From Vreelandella boliviensis LC1 (lineage in GTDB: Bacteria > Pseudomonadota > Gammaproteobacteria > Pseudomonadales > Halomonadaceae), in NCBI RefSeq assembly GCF_000236035.1, contig NZ_JH393257.1:542285-575380 (forward strand): a stretch of 33,096 bases of DNA, written 5' to 3'. The notes under the pieces are model-generated. The model was given only the letters and a program-made list of their open reading frames with translations. It searched no databases and had not been told where the DNA came from. Below, piece by piece: positions 1 through 7,952 of the stretch. The translations under genes and the position numbers were made by a program. The stretch's first letter is position 1. Every line of letters starts with the position of its first letter.

Positions 1-881
1 GGGCGCAGCTGTTCGTAACGGTGCTGGGTAATCATGGTGCCCACACCGTCACGGGTGAACAGTTCACCCAGCAATGCATCGTGGTTACGCCAGGAGAGCA
101 GATGCGTGCGTGCCACGCCTTCACGGGCAGCGGTGCAAGCGGCCTGTAAGTGGCGGGCTAACTCGCTGCCCGGTGCGGCGTTGGTTAAACGTGGCTCGGC
201 TTCCGCTGGGGAGAGCTGACGTAGCAACGCGCCGTGCTCATCCTCAAGACCTTCCGACTCGCCGAGCAGAATCAGCTTGTCAGCTTTTAGCGCCACGGCG
301 GCGTGTTGGGCCACTTCGGAGGCGTCCAGGTCAAACACCTCGCCGGTGCTGGAGAACCCCAGCGGCGGCAGCAGCACCAATGAGCCTTTTTCCAACAGGC
401 CTTCAATGGCGCTGGCCCGCACCCGGCGCACTTCGCCACTGTGGTCGAAATCCACCCCTTCGCGCACGCCGAGCGGCTTGGCGGTGACCAAATTGCCAGA
501 AATAACGCTGAGCTCTACGCCGTGCAGTGGCGTGCTGGGCAGGCCAAGGGAGAGCCGGGCTTCCAGCCACAACCGCTGGCGGGCGGCAACCTGTTCTACA
601 TGGGCCATTACCGCACGGTCGGCCACCCAGCGGCCATCGATACGCGTGGGTTCGACACCGGCAGCGGTAAGCGCTTCGTGCACCTGGGGGCGAATGCCGA
701 ACACCACCACCAGGCGAACGCCCAGGGTATGCAGCAGTGCCAGATCCTGAATAAGCTGCTCCCCTCGCCCAGACGCCATCGCTTCGCCCTCAATTAAGAT
801 GACAAAGGTTCGCCCCCGGTGCGCATTAATATAGGGGGAAGCGTTACGAAACCAATCAACAAAGGGGAAGCGCTTATCCAA
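1..881 (-). CDS. argA: N-acetylglutamate synthase ArgA (3' end outside window)
   Basis: First enzyme of arginine biosynthesis, making N-acetylglutamate from glutamate and acetyl-CoA in the cytoplasm. About 293 codons are visible, beginning LDKRFPFVDWFRNASPYINA and continuing with the amino-acid-kinase-like stretches HRGRTFVILIEGEAMASG and LGVRLVVVFGIRPQ typical of gammaproteobacterial ArgA. The last visible residues (RTHLLSWRNHDALLGELFTR, then DGVGTMITQHRYEQLR) lie just before the C-terminal GNAT acetyltransferase domain, which falls beyond the window edge. The family is about 435-445 residues. The start is a TTG at 881 with GGAGAG (888-893) about 6 nt upstream; no ATG or GTG fits the conserved N-terminus. 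The frame stays open upstream to about 945, so the exact start is less certain than the identity. Confidence 0.92.
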   Translation of the reverse strand, partial: MDKRFPFVDWFRNASPYINAHRGRTFVILIEGEAMASGRGEQLIQDLALLHTLGVRLVVVFGIRPQVHEALTAAGVEPTRIDGRWVADRAVMAHVEQVAARQRLWLEARLSLGLPSTPLHGVELSVISGNLVTAKPLGVREGVDFDHSGEVRRVRASAIEGLLEKGSLVLLPPLGFSSTGEVFDLDASEVAQHAAVALKADKLILLGESEGLEDEHGALLRQLSPAEAEPRLTNAAPGSELARHLQAACTAAREGVARTHLLSWRNHDALLGELFTRDGVGTMITQHRYEQLR

Positions 882-959
882 GGGCCGCTCTCCGGCAGCA
901 GGTGAAAGAAAAATCAGGCGTTTAGCATGCTCAATTAAGATACTTTACCAGAGCAAGAA

Positions 960-1030
960 AAACAGCGGCACCTTCTGATGCAAATCTGCTCAATCTAATG
1001 CAGAAAAACATGAAGATGCCGCTGTCATTT
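960..1030 (-). terminator. Large stem-loop terminator behind the phosphate transporter gene
   Basis: Arms at 962-975 and 1012-1025 pair over about 14 bp, with one position that is G-U in the minus-strand RNA. Minus-strand transcription then enters a run of five T. The long loop contains a smaller TCTGC/GCAGA hairpin. It lies 68 bp past the pit stop codon and before argA, so it should separate the two units. Confidence 0.6.
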
Positions 1031-1092
1031 TTACCACTTAAAGAGTTCTAGGCGCGTTCGAGCCTTTGCGTACTGCACTATTACTGGCTTGT

Positions 1093-2361
1093 TTATGAGC
1101 CGAACATACCTTTGAGCATGAAGAAAAACAGAATCGCGAGACCTGCTCCAGCGGGCAACGTAATCAGCCAGGACATCACGATGGTGCCAATAACCCGTAG
1201 GTTAAGTGCTGCCATACCGCGCGCTAGGCCGACACCTAAAATAGCCCCCACCAGCGTATGTGTAGTGGAGATTGGCAGGCCGGTACCCGAGGCCAATACC
1301 ACCGTGGTCGCCGCTGCCAAAGTGGCCGCAAAACCACGGCTGGGCGTCAGTTCAGTGATACCCGTACCTACGGTGGCAATCACTTTATGGCCGTAAGTGA
1401 CAAGGCCAACGACGATGCCCGCGCCACCCAGCACCAGCACCCACCAGGGCACCAGCGCGGCACTGTCGATGACGCCTTCGCTGCGTACAACGCTAATCAC
1501 TGCCGCCAGCGGGCCCACCGCATTCGCCACATCGTTAGAACCGTGGGCAAACGCCATGGCACAGGCAGTAAAGATCATTAGCACGCCGAACACGCGCTCA
1601 ACGTTGGCATAGCCGAAGTGGTCGCTGTCGTTCTGCACGTATTTAACCCGACGCTGCATAACAACACCCAGCGCCATGATAATAAAACCAATCAAAATGG
1701 AGAGTAGTAGGCTCTGCCCAAAGCTGAGATCCAAGCCTACGTGGGATAACCCTTTGGTCAGCGTGACCATAGAGACAATAAAGCCGACCAGGAAGATATA
1801 GCCAGGTACGTAGCGCTTGGCAGCGGCAAAGGGGTCGTTGTTTTCAAAAATCAGGTGGTGAACAGATTTGAACAACACGAAACCAATTGTACCGGCAAGC
1901 AGCGGCGAAATAATCCAGCTAGACGCTATCTGACCTACCTTGCCCCACGCCACTGCCTCCATGCCTAGGCCCACAGCGCCAAAACCGACGATAGCACCGA
2001 CAATTGAGTGGGTGGTTGAAACAGGCCAGCCACGCGCAGAAGCTACCATCAGCCAAATGGCAGCAGCTAATAACGCGGAGAGCATTCCGTAAACCAGTAG
2101 GTGCGGATTATCCGCCAACAAAACGGGATCAAGCATGCCCCCGCGAATCGTTGCGGTTACCTCGCCACCGGCCAACCAGGCGCCGAGAAACTCAAAAATA
2201 ACGGCGATAATGATCGCTTGCTTGATGGTGATCGCTTTCGACCCCACCGAGGTTCCCATGGCATTAGCTACATCGTTTGCACCAACGCCCCAGGCCATAA
2301 AGAAGCCGAATAAACAGGCCAGAATAATGAAGATTTCACCGTACTGGGCAATAATCAGCAT
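1093..2361 (-). CDS. pit: PiT-family inorganic phosphate transporter
   Basis: Integral inner-membrane low-affinity phosphate (metal-phosphate) symporter. At 422 aa it is a full-length bacterial PiT protein. The two inverted signature repeats of the PHO4 family are present: GANDVANAMGTSVGSKAIT near residue 27 and GSNDVANAVGPLAAVIS in the second half. Further family stretches are ARGWPVSTTHSIVGAIVGFG and SGTGLPISTTHTLVGAILGV. About ten hydrophobic segments are spread along the chain. The ATG at 2361 has AAGGGGA upstream. It follows the DUF47/PhoU-like gene by only 10 bp, the usual arrangement of this transporter with its accessory protein, so the two are taken as one operon ending at the stem-loop at 960-1030. 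Confidence 0.95.
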   Translation of the reverse strand: MLIIAQYGEIFIILACLFGFFMAWGVGANDVANAMGTSVGSKAITIKQAIIIAVIFEFLGAWLAGGEVTATIRGGMLDPVLLADNPHLLVYGMLSALLAAAIWLMVASARGWPVSTTHSIVGAIVGFGAVGLGMEAVAWGKVGQIASSWIISPLLAGTIGFVLFKSVHHLIFENNDPFAAAKRYVPGYIFLVGFIVSMVTLTKGLSHVGLDLSFGQSLLLSILIGFIIMALGVVMQRRVKYVQNDSDHFGYANVERVFGVLMIFTACAMAFAHGSNDVANAVGPLAAVISVVRSEGVIDSAALVPWWVLVLGGAGIVVGLVTYGHKVIATVGTGITELTPSRGFAATLAAATTVVLASGTGLPISTTHTLVGAILGVGLARGMAALNLRVIGTIVMSWLITLPAGAGLAILFFFMLKGMFGS

Positions 2362-2371
2362 GAGGGTCCCC

Positions 2372-3052
2372 TTAGCGGGCAGTCAGGATCTGCAGACGGC
2401 TACCCACACGCTCAGCGCGGTCGGATAACTCACCTACCCAATCAATGATCTTGTAGAGAAAGATCACATCTACAGGCGGTAGCTGGCTCTCAAGCGCGAA
2501 CAGCTGGCGACGAATGGTCACCTGTTGATCGTCGGCTTGGTGCTCAAGGGTGTGTAGTTCACGGATCATCTTCTGCATCACATCAGAGACGTTTTTGCCA
2601 AAGCCGGACTCCAGCAAATCCTTGAGCTCTTCCAATGCTTGACGCGCTTGAGCTACGCAGGCAACGCTGGTTCGGATGTAGTCACGCATCGGTTCGGCCA
2701 GTTCATCCGGCACGCACATTTTACGCCCCAGCATAATGCCGGTAATGTCGCGCACCTTATTGGCGATTTTGTCCTGCACGCTGATCAAGTCGAGCAGGTC
2801 AGAACGTGAGACGGGCAGGAACATGGTGTTGGGCAGGTTCAACCGCAGCTCGGTTTTCAGCGTATCGGCGTCATGCTCTAAACGGGTGACGTTTTCGCGC
2901 AGTTCTTCCGCTTTGTCCCAGTCGTTAGCAAGGGTTGCTTCAAAAAACGGCAACAGTTGATCGGCGCACTCATTCGCCTTGACTATATGGGCCAACAGCG
3001 GCTGGAATGGCGAGCGGCCAAACATCGAAGAAAAAGGATTGGAGGTAACCAT
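2372..3052 (-). CDS. DUF47 / TIGR00153 family PhoU-like protein
   Basis: All-helical cytoplasmic protein of 226 aa in the DUF47 family (PhoU-related; YkaA type). Its genes usually sit next to PiT transporters, and the product is thought to modulate phosphate uptake. Recognised from the N-terminal SSMFGRSPFQPLLAHIVKAN, the central DLLDLISVQDKIANKVRDIT with its conserved acidic D(L/I)I..QD pattern, and the C-terminal KIIDWVGELSDRAERVGSRL. Length is normal for the family. The ATG at 3052 has AAAGG upstream. It is the first gene of a two-gene unit with pit. A good -10 (TATACT) lies upstream at 3098-3103 and a Pho-box-like sequence at 3120-3137. The biochemical role is inferred from context and family. 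Confidence 0.92.
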   Translation of the reverse strand: MVTSNPFSSMFGRSPFQPLLAHIVKANECADQLLPFFEATLANDWDKAEELRENVTRLEHDADTLKTELRLNLPNTMFLPVSRSDLLDLISVQDKIANKVRDITGIMLGRKMCVPDELAEPMRDYIRTSVACVAQARQALEELKDLLESGFGKNVSDVMQKMIRELHTLEHQADDQQVTIRRQLFALESQLPPVDVIFLYKIIDWVGELSDRAERVGSRLQILTAR

Positions 3053-3097
3053 AGTGCCTTTAAGCCTATTTTCGGGGAGCCGGGAAATGGCGGCGCC

Positions 3098-3103
3098 AGT
3101 ATA
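3098..3103 (-). promoter_or_regulatory. Candidate -10 element for the DUF47-pit operon
   Basis: On the minus strand the hexamer reads TATACT, one base from the sigma-70 consensus, and would give a leader of roughly 40 nt. No good -35 is present at the proper distance, which would fit an activator-dependent promoter. Confidence 0.45.
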
Positions 3104-3119
3104 AAGAGTGCGCCCGCCG

Positions 3120-3137
3120 CCGTCATGAAAAGTTCAT
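3120..3137 (+). promoter_or_regulatory. Pho-box-like PhoB site in a divergent intergenic region
   Basis: CCGTCATGAAAAGTTCAT matches about 13 of 18 positions of the enterobacterial Pho box (two CTGTCAT half-sites with 11-bp spacing). It lies between the divergently transcribed DUF47-pit operon and the CYTH gene, a sensible place for phosphate control. Direction and function are inferred; the second half-site is imperfect. Confidence 0.4.
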
Positions 3138-3189
3138 AAATGTAATCAAATATTCATCTAAATTTCACTATAACGAGGTGGCGAGCGTC

Positions 3190-4089
3190 ATGGAAACACC
3201 AACACCCATAGAAGTAGAACTGAAACTAGCACTTGCCCCGACCGGGCCTGAAGCGCTTGCCAAACACTCCCACCTCGCTTCGCAACCAGCGCTTCAACAA
3301 TTATTGACCAACACCTACTTTGATACCCCTCAGGGCGATTTGGCCAAGGCACGCATTGCGTTGCGCCTGCGCCAGGTAGATGGCCAGGTGCTACAAACGG
3401 TAAAAACCGCAGGCCAGGGTGGCGGCGGGCTCTCGCAACGCCAAGAGTGGGAGTGGCAGATTGCGGGGCCTGGGTTAGATTTAGCGGCGCTTGCCGAACT
3501 CCCCCCTTTTCAAGGTGAGCTTAGCGGTGTGCTCGACGCACTCGCCCCCCAACTCAGCACCGATTTCACACGACGTAGCTGGCAGCTAAAAGAGGGCGCA
3601 CAAGGCCAGGTGAGTCATATTGAGCTGGTAGTGGATGAGGGCGAGATTATTAGCGGTGACTACCGCACGCCGATTCGCGAAGCAGAACTCGAATTAAAAG
3701 GCGGCGACCCGGAAGCGCTGTGGGCACTGGCATTGACCCTTGCCGAACAGGTAGCGCTGCGGCCTTCGGACAGCAGTAAGGCGGCCCGGGGTAATGCGTT
3801 GAGCGAGCAACGCTGGCCGCTGCCGCAAGCGCACTCCCCAGCGGAATGGCTGCACCGCGCCACCCTGGCGCTGGACGCCTACCACGACAGCCAGCAGGCC
3901 AGCTTTCTAAGCGATGCCCAGCAGGCATTGACCACCCTCGCCGATCACCCTGAACTGGATGCCGCTGAACGTGGCTATGCCCAGGCGCTTCCCAGCGCAC
4001 TCGACGCGCACGGCCAGCCCAATACGGCCTACGGTAAAGCGGCGTTAGCACTCGCCCATCGCCTGGCGCACCAAACCGCGCTACGCTAG
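3190..4089 (+). CDS. CYTH domain protein, probable inorganic triphosphatase, without CHAD domain
   Basis: Member of the CYTH superfamily, which hydrolyses triphosphate-containing substrates with divalent metal inside a beta-tunnel. The N-terminal ExExK signature is seen as IEVELKL. It is followed by TYFDTPQGDLAKARIALRLR, the VLQTVKTAG strand, HIELVVDEGEI and a late EAELELKGGD, all typical of the YgiF-type triphosphatase domain (about residues 1-200). YgiF is about 430 residues with a C-terminal CHAD domain. Here the protein is 300 aa, and the last 90 residues are helical without the CHAD His/Arg-rich signature. The ATG at 3190 has GAGG at 3175-3178; an in-frame GTG at 3178 is possible but has no ribosome-binding site. 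The location next to pit suggests a role in phosphate metabolism (inference). Confidence 0.86.
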   Translation: METPTPIEVELKLALAPTGPEALAKHSHLASQPALQQLLTNTYFDTPQGDLAKARIALRLRQVDGQVLQTVKTAGQGGGGLSQRQEWEWQIAGPGLDLAALAELPPFQGELSGVLDALAPQLSTDFTRRSWQLKEGAQGQVSHIELVVDEGEIISGDYRTPIREAELELKGGDPEALWALALTLAEQVALRPSDSSKAARGNALSEQRWPLPQAHSPAEWLHRATLALDAYHDSQQASFLSDAQQALTTLADHPELDAAERGYAQALPSALDAHGQPNTAYGKAALALAHRLAHQTALR

Positions 4090-4139
4090 CGGTTTAAGGC
4101 TCTATAGAGCGGCATTGAGGCTCACTTCAGGATGATGCG

Positions 4140-5072
4140 ATGAATTTACACTTAACCCCTGGCGGAGAAGGCCTGCGCGCGCGGCTGTTCCACATCATCT
4201 TCGAATCCGACACGCCGGGCGCTAAGGCGTTTGATATCGCCTTGATCGTGGCCATTCTCATCAGCGTCGGGGTTATCCTGCTGGGTAGCGTAGAGCGCTA
4301 TGCGGAGCACTACGGGGCGCTGTTTTTTTACGTTGAATGGATTCTTACCCTGCTGTTTAGCCTTGAGCTGATTGTGCGCATCTACTGCCTGGAGCGCCCG
4401 TTACTCTATCTAAAAAGCTTTTACGGCATCGTCGATTTAATCGCGATTCTGCCTACCTGGCTGGTGCTGCTGGTACCCGGCGCCCATGGGTTGGTGATTG
4501 TGCGCATCCTGCGCGTGCTGCGTATCTTCCGTATTTTGCGCTTGATGGAGTTTGTCGGTGAAGCAGGTCTGTTAATAGATGCCCTCAAACGCAGCCTGCG
4601 ACAAATTCTGCTGTTTTTCTTCTCTATTTTTATGGTGGTGACGCTGTTTGCGGCGTTGATGTACACCATTGAATCTCCCGAGGCGGGCTTTACCAGTATT
4701 CCCATGTCGATGTACTGGGCCATTGTCAGCATGACCACGGTCGGCTACGGCGACATTGTTCCCGCCACCGCCCTGGGCAAAGCGATCACCATGGTGCTGA
4801 TGCTGCTGGGCTACTCGATTATCGCCGTGCCCACCGGGGTTTTCTCCGCCCAGGTAATTCGCTCGATTCGTGAGGATCGCTACTCAGAGGAAGCCTGCCC
4901 CGGCTGCGGGCACGACCGCCATGAGAAGCGTGCCCACTACTGCCTGCGCTGCGGTACCTGGCTTGATGAAGACAGCGAAGACCCGCGCACGAAAGACGAC
5001 GACAAAAAAGATGAAGCTCAAAAAAGTAGCGGCGTGGGAGACGCAGACAAAAACGCGCCCCAGGACAGCTAG
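4140..5072 (+). CDS. Voltage-gated potassium channel with C-terminal zinc-ribbon
   Basis: Six-transmembrane K+ channel of 310 aa in the inner membrane. Visible in order: S1 about residues 31-51, S2 61-84, S3 93-112, an S4 voltage sensor at 118-136 with arginines every third residue (VRILRVLRIFRILRL), S5 157-177, the pore loop with selectivity filter TTVGYGDIVP at 199-208, and S6 214-240. After S6 comes a short cytoplasmic tail with C253xxC256 and C268xxC271, a probable zinc-ribbon knuckle. The end is a highly charged D/K-rich tail of about 35 residues. There is no RCK/TrkA-N domain, unlike E. coli Kch. The start ATG has AGGA about 8 nt upstream. The last 19 bp of the gene also form one arm of the terminator of the convergent phosphatase gene. 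Confidence 0.92.
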   Translation: MNLHLTPGGEGLRARLFHIIFESDTPGAKAFDIALIVAILISVGVILLGSVERYAEHYGALFFYVEWILTLLFSLELIVRIYCLERPLLYLKSFYGIVDLIAILPTWLVLLVPGAHGLVIVRILRVLRIFRILRLMEFVGEAGLLIDALKRSLRQILLFFFSIFMVVTLFAALMYTIESPEAGFTSIPMSMYWAIVSMTTVGYGDIVPATALGKAITMVLMLLGYSIIAVPTGVFSAQVIRSIREDRYSEEACPGCGHDRHEKRAHYCLRCGTWLDEDSEDPRTKDDDKKDEAQKSSGVGDADKNAPQDS

Positions 5073-5119
5073 ACTAAGTTGCTTAGAAACAAAAACTCAA
5101 TAGCCTAACCTGGGGCGCG
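5050..5119 (-). terminator. Terminator of the phosphatase gene, reaching into the channel gene's 3' end
   Basis: A perfect 11-bp inverted repeat (5054-5064 and 5109-5119, CGCGCCCCAGG/CCTGGGGCGCG) has an inner CTAAG/CTTAG hairpin at 5073-5085. It is followed on the minus strand by TTTTTG. The distal arm lies inside the last codons of the convergent channel gene. There is no T-run on the plus strand, so only the minus direction looks like an intrinsic terminator. Confidence 0.6.
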
Positions 5120-5160
5120 CAGCGTTCATTTAGTGAGGGATGGAGTGGTTATCTAACCGA

Positions 5161-5937
5161 TCACTCCACTTCGTGGGGGGCGTCCCAGGCGTCTAGCTCG
5201 GCATCGCTCCAAGCGCCATAGGTAGCGTTGGGGAATACAATCCAGTCGTTACCAAACCGCTCGGCATTCTCCTCAACCAGCTCGTGCTGCTGCTCCAGAT
5301 CGGCACCGGCGAAGTCACCCGCAAAATCGTGTAGCGAGTCGCCTAGCTGCATTACCATGGTGTGGTTATCAACCACCTCGGCACGGCGCTCCGCCTTGGC
5401 AGGCCCTAATAGCATCACGCTCTGTTCAGAAACCTGGGGCAGTTCTAACGTTTCTAGCGTGGCGATGGTATCGACTTCGTTCTCCTGGTAGCGGTCGGAG
5501 ACGTAAAAAATGGCTACGCCCTGCTCGTCCGCGAAATCCAGAAACGCTTTGGCACCCGGCATTAAACGCGGTTCGCCTTCACGCTCCCAATGCTTCCAGG
5601 TGTCCCAGGTGGTGTAGTCGTGGCACGCCTGCATATCGCGAACCAGCAGCGCGCTATTATCCAGCACCGTTTCATCCAGGTCGGTAATGATAGCCAAGCC
5701 GTCGCTGCCACCATGCGCCTCGATCTGATCCTCAAGCCGGTAGGTGGCGAGGGCAAATCCCTGGCGCTGCAAGGCGGCCGCTTCTGCAGACTGCTGCTGA
5801 TAGCGCAGGCCCATCGCATAGGCTTGCTGGGCACACAGTTCTGCATCATCGCTATCTGCGTGGCTGGTCAGCGGTAAAGCGGTCAGGCTGGCTAACGCAG
5901 CAAGGGTGCAGAGGCGAGAGGTGAAAGGTATCGTCAT
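5161..5937 (-). CDS. Secreted HAD-superfamily (class C / e(P4)-like) acid phosphatase
   Basis: Periplasmic or exported phosphomonoesterase of 258 aa. The N-terminus has a Sec-type signal peptide (MTIPFTSRLC, a hydrophobic A/L-rich core, then a likely cleavage after TSHA, residue 27). There is no lipobox cysteine, in contrast to the e(P4) lipoprotein. The HAD subfamily IIIB nucleophile motif is DLDETVLDNSA (Asp86, Asp88). Later motifs are YVSDRYQEN and QLGDSLHDF, the latter carrying the metal-binding Asp. Family members release phosphate from nucleotides and other small esters. The start is the ATG at 5937 with AGGAG 9-10 nt upstream; the longer reading from 5967 would put ten polar residues before the signal peptide. 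It is monocistronic, with its own terminator at 5050-5119. Confidence 0.87.
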   Translation of the reverse strand: MTIPFTSRLCTLAALASLTALPLTSHADSDDAELCAQQAYAMGLRYQQQSAEAAALQRQGFALATYRLEDQIEAHGGSDGLAIITDLDETVLDNSALLVRDMQACHDYTTWDTWKHWEREGEPRLMPGAKAFLDFADEQGVAIFYVSDRYQENEVDTIATLETLELPQVSEQSVMLLGPAKAERRAEVVDNHTMVMQLGDSLHDFAGDFAGADLEQQHELVEENAERFGNDWIVFPNATYGAWSDAELDAWDAPHEVE

Positions 5938-6140
5938 TAAATGATCTCCTGGGATGGGCGATCTCAAGAAGACGAGGCGACTCCTCGCCTTAAAGGATCA
6001 CGATTTATTATCAAAAATAAGCATAAGGATCATATTTTATTTTCATTGAACATTCAAATAACGATAAAAAAGAGCAAATCCCGGCCCTATATGCCTACAA
6101 GCCAAGGATTTGCCTTAAAATTAGCCTTAAAAAAGTGCTT

Positions 6141-6764
6141 TTAGCCGACGAAAGGGGAAATGTCGCCGCGCCCTTCACGGATGATTTTCGGCGGCAGCTC
6201 GCGCAGGTCAATAACGCTAGTGGGGTCTAAATGGCAGGCACCGCCGTCGATAATGGCGTCTAGGTGGGCGCCAAAGCGCTCGCGGATCTCTTCCGGGTCG
6301 TTCATGGGCAGGTCATCGCCTACCGGAATCAGCGTGACGCTCATCAACGGTTCACCCAATGCCGCCAGCAGCGCGTGAGTAATGCGGTGATCCGGCACGC
6401 GTACACCAATGGAACGGCGCTTGGGGTGCAGCAGCAGGCGCGGCACTTCGGATGTGGCATCCAGAATATAGGTGTAAGGCCCAGGCGTGTGGGCTTTCAG
6501 CAGCCGGAACACATCGTTATCCACCTTGGCGTAGGTACCGATTTCCGAGAGGTCGGAACACACCAGGGTGAAGTTGTGTTTATCGTCCAGTGAACGCAGC
6601 CACTTGATCTTCTCGATAGCTTTCTTCTCGCCCAGGTGGCAGCCGAGCGCATAGCCCGAATCCGTCGGGTAGGCCACCACACCGCCTTTACGAATGATGG
6701 CAATCGCCTGATCAATCAAGCGTTTTTGGGGGTTCTCCGGGTGAATCTGAAAGTATTGGCTCAT
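6141..6764 (-). CDS. yciO: YciO, Sua5/YrdC-family protein
   Basis: Cytoplasmic paralogue of the threonylcarbamoyl-AMP synthases TsaC/Sua5 (tRNA t6A37 pathway). Its own physiological role is unsettled. At 207 aa it matches E. coli YciO closely along its length: MSQYFQIHPENPQKRLIDQA at the start, IRKGGVVAYPTDSGYALGC (the nucleotide/threonine-binding PTD loop), LLKAHTPGPYTYIL, the KRRSIGVRVP motif, and the C-terminal PTSVIDL/IIREGRGDISPF. The ATG at 6764 has AGGAGT 7 nt upstream. It lies downstream of rnm on the same strand, as in enterobacteria, separated by 114 bp that contain a 14-bp tandem repeat. Confidence 0.93.
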   Translation of the reverse strand: MSQYFQIHPENPQKRLIDQAIAIIRKGGVVAYPTDSGYALGCHLGEKKAIEKIKWLRSLDDKHNFTLVCSDLSEIGTYAKVDNDVFRLLKAHTPGPYTYILDATSEVPRLLLHPKRRSIGVRVPDHRITHALLAALGEPLMSVTLIPVGDDLPMNDPEEIRERFGAHLDAIIDGGACHLDPTSVIDLRELPPKIIREGRGDISPFVG

Positions 6765-6796
6765 TGCTAACTCCTATCCGTAGGCTGTTCTTGTAC

Positions 6797-6866
6797 CGCA
6801 CTCGTATAACCGTACTCATATAAACGTATTCGTATAACCGCACTCTTATCACTGCACTTCTAAAAC
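6797..6866. repeat. 14-bp tandem repeat, five degenerate units
   Basis: Consecutive 14-mers at 6797, 6811, 6825, 6839 and 6853 read CGCACTCGTATAAC, CGTACTCATATAAA, CGTATTCGTATAAC, CGCACTCTTATCAC and TGCACTTCTAAAAC. They fill most of the gap between rnm and yciO. The first three units are close copies and the last two decay. On the minus strand each good unit carries TATACG or TATATG, similar to a -10 element. Confidence 0.8.
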
Positions 6867-6878
6867 ATAGCGTAAACG

Positions 6879-7808
6879 CTAAGCGGGTTCCCCTGCCGCT
6901 AGCATTCCAGCGGGCGCATCGCGCAGGTGCACCAGACGTGGGTGCTGCCATATGGGGGGCGCCGCCGTGCGCGGCACCAGGCTCATACTGCCGGGGGCCG
7001 CGTGGCTGCCGGGAAAGTGAAAATCACTGCCCATGGAAGCGTACAGTTCGCGCTCCACTAGCTGACGCGCCAAGTCGCGGGTGCTGTCCGGGTTCTGCTG
7101 GCCGCTTACCAGCTCCACCGCCTGTCCGCCCGCCGCCTGGAAGGTGTCCATCAACAGGCCACGTTTGCGCCGGGTTAAGCCGTGGCGCAGGGGATGGGCA
7201 ATCACGGCTACACCGCCGGAGTCGACAATCCAGCCCACCGCTTCGCTGATTTCCGGCCAGTGGGCTTTAACATCGCCCTTTTTTCCACTGCCCAAATAGC
7301 GCTTAAAAGCACTGGCCCAATCAGGCACCACACCTTCCTCTACCAGCGCGCGGGCAAAGTCCGGGCGGCCCAATGGGCGGTCGCTGCCTGCGTGCAGGCG
7401 CGCTTTTTCCAGCGCGTTGGATAAACCGACTTTTTCCAGTCTTTCAGCGATCACGGCTGCGCGCTGAATGCGCGCTTCACGCTGCTGAATCAGGCCTTCT
7501 ACCATTGCTCCCTGCAGGCCGCCGGGCATTAGCGCCACCACATGGATATTGACCCCCTGCCAGCGTGTGGATAACTCACAGCCGGGGATAAGGCACAGCC
7601 CTGCTTGCTCCGCCGCGCGACCCGCTTCTTCAATGCCGTCCATGGTATCGTGGTCGGTGAGCGACATGTGCGTCAGCCCGCGCTCAAAGCACAGTGTCAC
7701 CAGTTCGGTGGGCGATAGCGCGCCATCGGAAGCGGTGGAGTGCATGTGCAAATCAACTGGGTAGCGCTGATCGGCATCAAAAGTAGTGGGAAGTCGAGGC
7801 ATAAGCAT
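6879..7808 (-). CDS. rnm: RNase AM (PHP-domain 5'-3' exonuclease / 3',5'-nucleotide bisphosphatase)
   Basis: PHP-domain metallohydrolase of 309 aa, the YciV/TrpH family. E. coli RNase AM trims 5' ends of rRNAs and other short RNAs and hydrolyses 3',5'-nucleotide bisphosphates. Metal-binding motifs are all present: DLHMHSTASDG (residues 19-29), LTDHDTMDG (50-58), PGCELS (about 75), GRPDFARAL in the middle, IAHPLRHGLTRRKR, and GSDFHFPG near residue 257. Length is close to the E. coli protein (293 aa). There are two candidate starts, ATG 7808 and ATG 7802, and neither has a strong ribosome-binding site, so the first residues are uncertain. It is divergent from yciI and upstream of yciO on the same strand. 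Confidence 0.9.
   Translation of the reverse strand: MLMPRLPTTFDADQRYPVDLHMHSTASDGALSPTELVTLCFERGLTHMSLTDHDTMDGIEEAGRAAEQAGLCLIPGCELSTRWQGVNIHVVALMPGGLQGAMVEGLIQQREARIQRAAVIAERLEKVGLSNALEKARLHAGSDRPLGRPDFARALVEEGVVPDWASAFKRYLGSGKKGDVKAHWPEISEAVGWIVDSGGVAVIAHPLRHGLTRRKRGLLMDTFQAAGGQAVELVSGQQNPDSTRDLARQLVERELYASMGSDFHFPGSHAAPGSMSLVPRTAAPPIWQHPRLVHLRDAPAGMLAAGEPA
7566..7574 (-). promoter_or_regulatory. Perfect DnaA box inside rnm
   Basis: TGTGGATAA on the plus strand is TTATCCACA on the minus strand, the strongest DnaA 9-mer. One of five within 4.8 kb; protein binding is not shown by the sequence. Confidence 0.35.
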
Positions 7809-7952
7809 GACGCCGTGTGGCCAGTTTGTCAGAATGCGTTTTTCAGCTGTGAATAAAGCCTTCGCAATGGGTAAGATATGGTGCGCGCTTATGCCAGTGC
7901 GGTCAATTAGCGGTCACGATGCATCCTCTTTTAATCAAGGAGTTAACCCCAC

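Noticed and set aside
6000..6070. AT-rich stretch before the phosphatase gene as a promoter
   Set aside because: A GATAAT hexamer is present on the minus strand but no -35 at a usable distance could be matched, so no promoter is called.
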